DNA of 64,000 bases from Neocallimastix lanati (nom. inval.) (lineage: Eukaryota; Neocallimastigomycota; Neocallimastigomycetes; Neocallimastigales; Neocallimastigaceae). Position numbers and translations under genes: made by a program. Positions 55,489 to 64,000 of the stretch are shown piece by piece. The stretch lies in NCBI GenBank assembly GCA_016946835.1, contig JACVTC010000018.1, positions 1,459,501-1,523,500 of the forward strand. The letters run 5' to 3'. The notes beneath the pieces were generated by a model. That model worked only from the letters and a program-made list of their open reading frames with translations, was not told the DNA's origin and ran no database searches. How positions within the stretch are numbered: position 1 is the stretch's first letter; each line of letters opens with the position of its first letter.

Positions 55489-56116
55489 ATTTTATACTTT
55501 TTATACGAAATACTTTAAATACTTTATAATTATCTTTAAAATTAATTAATTAAATAAATAGTTTATAATGAATTAAAAATATAAAAAAGCAAGAATAATT
55601 CTTTTATAATTATTCTTTGCAAAACGTTTTATGCCAATTTACTTAATAATTTCAAGTTTACAATTTGAGTGTGTGTCATTTCTCGCAAATTTTCATTTCG
55701 GAAAAGTTTCATTTCTCAAAATTTTTTGTGTCATTTCGCAAAAGTTCATTTCGCAAAAGTTTCATTTCGGAAAAGTTTCATTTCGCAAAATTTTAATAGA
55801 TAAATAAATAATAAAATAAATAAATAAATAATAAAAAAATAAAAAAAAAAGAATTATAAAATATAAAATATAAAATATAAAATATAAAATATAAAATATA
55901 GAAATATAAAATATAAAATATAAAATATAAAATATAAAAATATAAAATAAAAAAAATATATATAAAATAAAAAATATAAAATAAAAAATATAAAAATATT
56001 AAAATATAAAAATATTAAAATATAAAAATATAGAAATACAATACAATTTACTTAATAATTTCTTTAACAATAATTAAATGTATTGAATAAATTATAATTT
56101 GCTTTTTATTTACTAA

Positions 56117-56183
<67 letters not shown>

Positions 56184-56333
56184 ATCATATATAAAACTTC
56201 TCCATTATTAGAAATACCATGAGTTGTTTATCATAATGTAATGTAAGTGTAATGTAACGTATTGATTTAAGTTACACAAATCATTAATTTTTAATTTTTA
56301 TTTCAAATTATAATAAAAAAGAATTAAATAAAT
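55489..56333. repeat. Right arm of the long inverted repeat (partner 39634-40549)
   Basis: Reverse complement of the left arm: TTTATACTTTTTATACGAAA at the left edge, a block of CATTTCG words (55664-55796), an AATATAA-rich tract (55857-56035), an (AAAT)n run (56117-56185) and AAAAGAATTAAATAAAT at the right edge. It abuts GGGGGAGGAGC of the 690-bp direct repeat. Confidence 0.85.
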
Positions 56334-56334
56334 G

Positions 56335-57030
56335 GGGGAGGAGCATTTCGCAAAATTTCATTTCGGAAAGTTTCATTTCGGAAAATTTACATAAAAAGTT
56401 TCATTTCGCAAAATTTCATTTCGGAAAAGTTTCATTTCGCAAAATTTTTAATAAATAAATAAATTAATAATAAAATAAATAAATAATATATATAATTTAA
56501 ATAAAAAACTAAATAAATAAAAATAAATATATAAAACTATAATAAATAAATAAATTTTAAAATTAAATTTTTAAAAAAAAAAATATATATATATGGACAT
56601 ATATATATTAAATATATATTATATAATAATAAATATTCATTAGAATTAACGCTTTAAAAAAATAAAATATTTTATCATATGTTTTAAACGTTTTATAATT
56701 TTTTAAAATATATATAAGAATTTTATATATATAAAAAAAATAAGTATTAATAATTTAAAAGATGTAAAGGATAATAATTTAAAATATAATTGTTAAATTT
56801 AAAATATAATTATTAAAAAAAATATTAAAAAATAATATTTAAATAATTAATTGATCATTTTACACCTTTTAAGTCCTTGCGCAGTATTTTAAAAATCTTA
56901 AATTGCTAATAAATTTTTTTAATAAAAGAAATATTTATAAATAATTCAGTTAAAAGAAAAAAAAAAAAAGATGAGGACATCATAAAAAAGGGAGTTAAAA
57001 GTAGTACAAAGTTAGGATGATTTTAAATAG
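56335..57030. repeat. Direct repeat copy 2 (copy 1 at 49813-50500)
   Basis: Same sequence and orientation as 49813-50500, including the CATTTCG terminus (56340-56440), the GATCATTTTACACCTTTTAA segment and GATGAGGACATCATAAAAAA. It differs by a small insertion near 56795 and a slightly longer terminus. Confidence 0.85.
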
Positions 57031-57588
57031 TATTTATTTATTTTTATTTTTTAAATTATATTTTATATTTTATATTTTATATTTTATATTTTATATTTTT
57101 TATTTTATATTTTTATTTTTTTTTTATATTTTATATTTTTTTTTATTTTATATTTTATATTTTATATTTTTATTTTATATTTTTTATATTTTTTATATTT
57201 TTTTTTTTTATTTTTTATTTTATATTTTTTATTTTTATTTTTTATTTTTTATTTTATATTTTTATATTTTTATTTTTTATTTATATTTTATATTTTATAT
57301 TTTATATTTTTTTTATATTTTATATTTTTATATTTTATACTTTATATTTTTTTTTTTTTATTTTATATTTTTATATTTTATATTTTTATATTTTATATTT
57401 TATATTTTTTTTTTATATTTTATATTTTATATTTTATATTTTATATTTTATATTTTTTATTTTTTTTTTTTTTATTCTTTATTTTTTATTTTATATTTTT
57501 TATTTTATATTTTATAATTCTTTTTTTTTTATTTTTTTATTATTTATTTATTTATTTATTTTATTATTTATTTATCTATTTATTAAAA
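57031..57588. repeat. TATTTTA-rich tract
   Basis: About 500 bp of TATATTTTA/TTTATATTT words, like those at 39880-40260 and 50470-50600. The open frame across it (57017-57517, Phe/Tyr/Ile only) is low-complexity and not a gene. Confidence 0.85.
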
Positions 57589-57720
57589 TTTTGCGAAATG
57601 AAACTTTTCCGAAATGAAATTTTTGCGAAATGAACTTTTGCGAAATGACACAAAAAATTTTGCGAAATGAAACTTTTCCGAAATGAATTTTTGCGAAATG
57701 ACACACACTCCGAAATAATA
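57589..57720. repeat. Iterated CGAAATG terminus, two blocks
   Basis: TTTTGCGAAATGAAACTTTT and CCGAAATGAAATTTTT are followed by GCGAAATGAACTTTT and a second run after GACACAAAAAATTTTG. It is one terminus of the fold-back family, duplicated in tandem, without an obvious partner terminus nearby except the inverted one at 56340-56440. Confidence 0.65.
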
Positions 57721-57970
57721 TTCGCTAATGTTTACATTAATTTTATGTTCTTGTATAATTTTATGTATTTACATAAATTTATTTTTATCACGTTATATTA
57801 AATCACGTTTTATTTATATCACGTGTATAAAATGATTTATTAATTTATTTTTATGTAATTATTAATGAAAAAATTTTATTAATAATTAAAGTTTTTATAG
57901 TTATTTTATACCAGTTACATTTACAATATTTTTTTATAATTAACTTTAATTATTATTATTTTATTTTTAA

Positions 57971-58001
<31 letters not shown>

Positions 58002-58466
58002 AACTAACTTTATATGAATTCATCATAATAATTGAAATAAAATGAAATGAAATGAAATTGATAATTAAACACTAACGTCCAGAAGAAGAATTAAATGTTT
58101 TAATACTAAAAAACTATAATAGAATAATAACATGAAAAAAAAATGATAATATGATAACAAAAAAAATTTTTTTTGATAAAAGTTTTTTATTTTTTTATTT
58201 TATTTTTTTTTTTTAATTTTAATTTTTTTTATATATTAATTTAATGTAGTTTAAATTTTATATAATTAAAAAATGTGTTTTTCCTTTTTTTTTTTATATT
58301 TATCTTATATATACAAGATTTTTTATTATTATTATTTATAATAAAAGAATTTTTAATAAATTCTGCTTTATAAATAAAAAATAGTATATTCTAATTTGTT
58401 TTTTTTTCTTAGCAATTAATAAAATAAAAATTTACTTACAATGAAGAGAAGGGAGAGAAAAAGGTT
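57721..58466. other. Duplicated 3' flank of paralogue E
   Basis: No gene. 57735-57960 matches 40740-40990. 58076-58130 (GTCCAGAAGAAGAATTAAAT, then TACTAAAAAACTATAATAGA) matches about 61810-61860 beside paralogue F. The family 3' flank (58330-58400) follows. Confidence 0.6.
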
Positions 58467-59728
58467 TTATGAAATTTTAACTTTTACTTCTTTATCACTT
58501 AATAAATATTTAATTAATTCTATATTTCCATTTTTACATGAAATTAATAATGGCGTGTCTCCATCTTTATTTTTCTTATTGATATTTATTCCATAATGAA
58601 TTAATTTTTTAACTTCTTCAATATTATCTTGTTTACATTCAGAGGTTAATAAGGTCTCATTATTATCTCTTTTATTATTAATTTTTTTTATTATAAAATT
58701 CTTTCTTTCCAACTTTTTTTCTTCTTTTTTCCCCTCTTTTTCTATTCTCAGTAATTTCAAGTCTTTTCTTATTTTTTCTTTCTCCTTTTTTTCTTCTTCC
58801 AATTCTATTCTCATTATTTCATTTTCTTTTTTCATTTTTTCTTTCTCATTTTTTCTTCTTCCAATTCTATTTTCTTTATTTCATTTTCAATTTCTAATAC
58901 TTCATATTTTTTACTTTCATTTTCTATTCTTTTATTTTCATTAAATTCTTTAAATTTTTTCAAAAAGGAACTGTTTTTGCTGAATATTACATTAATTATA
59001 TTTTTATTTTTACAAAAATTGATTAATTCGATGAATTTAAAATTAATTTCTGAAATATTCTTTAATTTACAAAGGTAATATTCTTCCGAAATCATTTCCT
59101 CAATATCATTTTCATTAATTATTAATTTTATTCCTTTTTCTATAGAATATTTCACCAATAATTTAAACATTTCAATATTATTATTTTGCATTACCTCAAA
59201 TATTGGTGTATATCCACTATATCCACAATAACTTTTTTCATTTAATTGAAAAATAATTTTATTTTTATTGGCATAATATATTAATAAATGAACCATTCCA
59301 ATATTATTATAATGAGTGTCTTTTAAAAGTGGATACCATCCATCTTCACGTTGTTTATTTAATTCCAAAATAATTTTATTTTTTGTGGTATAATCTATTA
59401 ATAATTGAACTGTTTCAATATTCTTTTTAATTATGGCAGTTAAAAGTGGATACCATCCTTCACATTCATCCATTTCATTTAATTCCAAAATAATTTTATT
59501 TTCCGTGGCATAATCTATTTGCAATTGAACTATTTTAGTATTATTTCGTAATATAGCCATTAAAAGTGTATATATTCCATCCTCATCCTTTTCATTTAAT
59601 TCCAAAATAATTTTATTTTTTGTGGCGTAATCTAAAATATTTTTTATTTTTTGAGTATTATCATAAGAAATTCCAAATTCAAGTTCTTTTTTCAAATCTT
59701 CTTTACTATTATCAATTAATGAAACCAT
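58467..59728 (-). pseudogene. Ankyrin/coiled-coil paralogue E, one frameshift
   Basis: The ATG at 59728 (MVSLIDNSKEDLKKELEFGI) matches the family start; the open frame extends upstream to 59791. About four 39-residue ankyrin-like units follow (KIVQLQIDYATENKIILELN, ETVQLLIDYTTKNKIILELN), then a capping unit and the linker LCKLKNISEINFKFIELINF. The coiled coil starts in one frame (IELEEEKMRKKK, stop at 58832-58834) and continues in another from 58835 (MKKENEIMRIELEEEKKEKE) to the terminal ankyrin at 58467. A single frameshift in an A-rich coil splits the gene; the frames overlap as ATGA. The terminal ankyrin ends with ten extra residues (DKEVKVKIS) past the usual LLS. It could be a sequencing or assembly error in a poly(A) run. 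Confidence 0.85.
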
Positions 59729-62201
59729 AATTGATAATTTCTTTTTATATTTATAAAAATTTTTTTTTTTTTTTAAAAAAAAACTTTTCATAATTTATGA
59801 TTAATTTTTTTTTATATTTTTATTTTTTTATTTAATTTTTTTATTCATATTAAGCATTTAAAAAAATAAAAAATAAATTTTTCTATAAAAGATTTTCTTT
59901 TTCTTTTATACTAATAATAATAATAATAATAATAATATTTTTTTTTAGTTCCATTTTTTTATTTTATTTTTAAATAATATTAAAAAAAATTTAAAAAATT
60001 TAAAAATAACTGGATCTAAGAAAAAAAAAAAACAAATTTTAATTTTCTAATTTATTTATTATATTTTTTATATTTTATTATTAAAATTAAATGAATAAAT
60101 ATACTATAATATATTATTATTTATATATAAAAATATTATTTACATATATTGATAAGAAAATAACTAATTTAATAATAAAACATAATATTTTAATGTATGA
60201 AATTATTGTATACAAATTGTATTATCATGAAATATAAATATAAATTTATTAATAATTTAAGTTATTTAAGAATTTATAATATATTAGAAATATATTTAAT
60301 AATTTAAAACTTTGTTCTTTATAATAATAATAATAATAATAAAATGCAAGTAAACTTTTGTATATTTTGAAGAGAAGAAGAAAAGTAAACGAAAGAAAAG
60401 AAAAAGGAAAACTTAATAATGAAATATTAATATTAAAAAAAATAAAAAATATAAGAATAACTAGTATAATTAAATATACGTGTTTATTAATTATTAGTGT
60501 TACTTTATAAAAATATTTTATTTTTATTTGTAGTTAACGTTTAATATATTAAAAAACTATTATTTATATATAAAGAGTAAATATAAATAATAAAAGGTCA
60601 CTTTTACAAATACTTTAATAAGTAATAAAGTAGTCTCGTTTGTATAAATTTTTCTTTATACCAGAGTGTTCGGAGAGAAATTTATCATATATTATAAAAT
60701 AATATTATTTTTAATTCTTTTATTTCTTTTTATTTTTAAAAATATAAAGAAATACTAAAAAAATAATAAATATCATCCATATTCATTTTTATTTATTTAT
60801 TTATTTATTTTACATTTTAATTTGAAATTCTATATCTAATTATAAAAATAAGAACAAAAAAAAAAACAGAACAATAAAATTTCATAACTTAAAATTATTT
60901 TGAAAATTTTAAAATTTTATTATTTTTTTTTTATCAATTGTTAAATGATTAAATTTTCTACTACTTAATATAATATGATTTAGAGAGTATTAAAGTAATA
61001 ATTAATATCATTTTTTTTATATTAATAAATATAATTATATATATTTTTTTATATTCTTTTATTTTTTTATTTTTTAATATTTTTGTTTTTATTTTTTATT
61101 ATAAAAATAAAACTTCAAAAATAAAAAAAAAATATTTATTTATTTATTTATCTGTATTTATTTTAATAATGATATATAATTATAATATATATTTATATTT
61201 ATATTTAATTTTTTATAATTGTTATTATTACTATTATAATTATTATTATTTTCATATCAATGATAAAGTTATAAAAGTTATAAATAAAAAAAAAAGAATG
61301 AAAAACATCTTTTTATTCTGAAATTATTAAAAAATAAAAAATATTCATATAATATTTAACAAAATGAAAAAAATATATATACTTATATATAATAAATAAA
61401 TATACATTATATAATAATAAATATTCATTAGAATTAAAGCTTTAAAGAAATAAAATATTTTATTATACATTTTAAACGTTTTATAATATTTCAATAAATA
61501 TATATGATTAATAATAATTTTATATATATAAAAAAAAGTATTAATAATTTAAAAGATGTAAAGAATAATAGTTTAAAATATAACATATTAAAATTAAAAA
61601 ATAATTATTATAAAGATTAAAAAATAATATCTGAATAATTTAATTGATCATTTTTACACCTTTTTAATTTGGAGAAGACCCTTGGTTAATTGGGTTTTAT
61701 AAATTAAAATATATTAATAAAGGTTAATTAAATATAACGATACTATTAAAATTAGTAGCACATAAAAGTCCCGCATATCAAAATGAAACGAAATTGATGA
61801 TTAAATAAGAATGTCCAGAAGAAGAATTAAGTGTTTTAATACTAAAAACTATAATAGAATAACAACATAAAAAAAATATGATAATATGATAAAAAAAATT
61901 TTTTTTTTATATAAATTTTTTTTTATATAAATTTTTTATTTTTTTATATTATTACTTTTTTTAATTTTAATTTTTTTTATATATTATTTTAATGTAGTTC
62001 ATATTCTATATAATTAAAAAATGAGTTTTTCCTTTTTTATATATATATATATTTTTTATTATACAATCAATTTTTTTTATTATTTTTTATAATAAAAGAA
62101 TTTTTAATAAATTCGCTGTATAAATAAAAGATAGTAAATTCTAATTTTTATTGTTTACAATAATTAATAAATTAAAAATATACTAATTATGCAATTATAA
62201 C
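59729..62201. other. Spacer between paralogues E and F
   Basis: No supported gene in 2.4 kb. It contains the AGTTCCA proximal site of E (59947-59953, about 220 bp upstream), a weaker distal partner (AACTGGATCTAAG near 60008), a diverged copy of the 690-bp repeat (about 61390-61660), the GTCCAGAAGAAGAATTAAGT duplication (about 61812) and the family 3' flank of F (62090-62200). 60330-60420 is a purine-rich stretch of unknown origin. Confidence 0.55.
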
Positions 62202-63157
62202 TTAACTTAATAAATATTTAACTAATTCTATATTTCCATTTTTACATGCAATTAATAATGGCGTGTCTCCATTTTTATTTTTCTTATTGATATTCATTCC
62301 ATAATGAATTAATTTTTTAACTTCTTCAATATTACCTAGTTTACATTCAGAGGATAATAAGGTTTCATTATTATCTCTTTTATTTTTAATTTTTACCATT
62401 ATATAATTCTTTCTTTCCAACTTTTTTTCTTCTTTTTTCTCTTTTTCTATTCTCAAAAATTCTAAGTCTTTTTTTATTTTTTCTTTTTCCTTTTTTTCTT
62501 TCTCCAATTCTATTTTTGTTATTTCATTATCAATTTCTAATACCACATAATCCTTACTTTCATTTCTTTTTCTTTTATTTTCATTAAATTCATTAAATCT
62601 TTTCAAAAAGTAATTGTTTCTGTTGAATATTACTTCAATTATATTTTTATTTTTACAAAATAGATTAATTTTATAAATTTAGAATTAATTTCTGAAATAT
62701 TCTTTAATTCACAAAATGAAGAATGTTTCGAAATCATTTCCTCAATATCATTTCCATCAATTATTAATTTTATTTCCTTTTCTAGAGAATATTTCACCAA
62801 CATTTTAAAGATTTCAATATTATTCCATTGCATTGCCTCAAATAATGGGGTACATCCATATTCATTTTTTTTATTTAATTCCAAAATAATTTTATTTTTA
62901 TTTGCATAATCTATTAATAATTTAACCATTTCAGTGGAATAATCGATTAACAATTTAGCCATTTTAATATTATTATCAGAAATAGCACTTAAAAGTGGAT
63001 AACATCCATAGTCATCTTTTTCATTTAAATCCAAAATAATTTTATTTTCTGTGGCATAATCTATAATAGTTTTTACTTTTCGAGTATTGCCATATCTAAT
63101 TTTCCTATTAAGTTCTCTTTTCAAATCTTCTTTACTTTTATCAATAAATGAATCCAT
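62202..63157 (-). pseudogene. Ankyrin/coiled-coil paralogue F, one frameshift
   Basis: The ATG at 63157 (MDSFIDKSKEDLKRELNRKI) matches the family. The array is short: one full 39-residue unit, a partly duplicated helix (AKLLIDYSTEMVKLLIDYAN), one further unit and the capping unit NNIEIFKMLVKYSLEKEIKL. The frame shifts in the linker near 62655, where relatives read ELINFCKNKNIIEVIF. It resumes with FNEFNENKRKRNESKDY, the coiled coil and an intact terminal ankyrin ending VKYLLS at 62202. One small indel therefore splits an otherwise complete gene. Confidence 0.85.
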
Positions 63158-63650
63158 AATTTTTAACTTTATTTTTATATTTATTTAATAATTTTTTTAT
63201 ATTTTTTATGAATTTCCTTTCAAAAATCAAAATTATTTATAATTTATTAATATTATTATTATCATTATTATTTATTTATTTATTATAAGTATTTGAAAAA
63301 AAAATCTTTTTTTATAAAGGATTTTCTTTTCCTTTTATACAAATAAAAATAATTAAAAAAGTTTTTTTACTTCCATTTTTTTTTTAAATAAAATTTAAAT
63401 AATTAAAAAAAAAATTAAAAATTTAAAATATTTAAAAATAATTTGGAACTAAAAAAAAAATTTTAATTTTTTAAATTTATTTATTATCATTTTTTTTTTT
63501 AATTTTTGTTTTAATTTTATTTTAATTTTTTTTTTTTTTTTTTCAATTTTATAATTTTTCAAATTTTATTTTTTTTTTTTTTTTTATTTTTTTTTATTAT
63601 TTTTTTTATTATTTTTTTTTATTATTTCATCATAAAAAAAAAACATTTTT
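63158..63650. promoter_or_regulatory. Upstream region of paralogue F with TGGAACT-type sites
   Basis: On the minus strand a proximal variant TGGAAGTAAAAAAACTTTTT lies at about 63358-63375, some 210 bp before the ATG. The distal AGTTCCAAATTATTTTTAAA lies at about 63434-63453. Same inverted-pair layout as the other paralogues, with one substitution in the proximal site. A T-rich tract fills 63490-63650. Confidence 0.45.
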
Positions 63651-63654
63651 TCAT

Positions 63655-64000
63655 TAATACTTGCGTTGATCTTGGATTTATTGATTAATTCTGGCAGTTT
63701 ATATTGTAGACCTATTATCGATGTTAATTGTAATGAAATTTAAATTTATATAATCAATTCATTTAATATGTTTATGTACCATAGGCTATGCTTTGTACAC
63801 TCACTAACACCATAATATTCTAATTCAGCAGTAGATGTCGCTACACATTTCTGCAGCTTAGAATACCAGTTAGTTGGCGCATTTTCCAATCATCATCAAG
63901 AATCCAGAGGTCGACTTTTCTCGATTCGGTTTCGCCCGCGTAGTCTGCATCTATGTATACCTTCAACGACCTTTCCTTTGTGAACTTTATCTCGTAGTTG
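63655..64000 (-). mobile_element. Ty1/Copia RNase H fossil, runs off the window
   Basis: The minus strand reads YEIKFTKERSLKVYIDADYA (63996-63940), then SKLQKCVATSTAELEYYGVS (about 63860-63800) and KHSLWYINI (about 63790-63765). These are the RNase H blocks of Copia pol. G+C is higher than in the flanks. It is broken, and the rest lies beyond position 64000. Confidence 0.75.

Overview
The window looks like a nuclear contig of an anaerobic gut fungus (Neocallimastigomycota) or a close relative. This is inference. It rests on extreme A+T richness with long homopolymer and heptamer tracts, tandem CBM18 chitin-binding domains behind an acidic linker, a large expansion of Asn/Lys/Glu-rich ankyrin proteins, and fungal Ty3 (chromovirus) and Ty1/Copia elements with Asn-rich linkers. 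There are no rRNA genes, bacterial-style operons or CRISPR arrays, and I could support no tRNA gene.

Layout. 0.3-1.4 kb: a broken Mutator-like (MULE) transposase, then the tail of a single-pass membrane protein. 3.0-3.8 kb: a Copia LTR and a GC-richer, poly(A)-ended retroposon-like 3' end. 4.8-6.4 kb: two Ty3 gag fossils in opposite orientations. 7.35-11.08 kb: a secreted-type chitin-binding gene. Its first exon is followed by 2.3 kb of tandem intron-like units, then a Glu-rich stretch and four CBM18 domains. 13.4-16.4 kb: an 852-residue ankyrin protein made of 33-residue repeats. 17.3-39.6 kb: a nested graveyard of LTR elements. It holds one whole-looking Ty3 chromovirus (23515-30299) with seemingly identical 773-bp LTRs, seated inside the gag of an older copy of its own family, plus a solo LTR and several Copia fragments. 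39.6-63.2 kb: a cluster of six related ankyrin/coiled-coil genes and pseudogenes on both strands. They are spread by segmental duplication and separated by a 5-kb heptamer satellite and fold-back-like repeats. 63.65-64 kb: another Copia fossil running off the end.

The main novel candidate is 7386-9715. Fourteen times in a row the sequence reads AG, exactly three bases, then GT in a good splice-donor context, spaced about 130-230 bp. It reads as an array of 3-nt microexons between tandemly duplicated introns, placed between a signal-peptide exon and the body of the CBM18 gene. The three bases vary while the flanking splice signals are kept. Two of the three phases are open through all 14 triplets.

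The ankyrin cluster is a second system of interest. Each paralogue has the same plan: an N-terminal cap, an expandable array of 39-residue ankyrin-like units, a Lys/Glu coiled coil and a terminal canonical ankyrin. All five paralogues whose upstream region is present carry a TGGAACT-type site 210-280 bp before the start, in at least three as an inverted pair.
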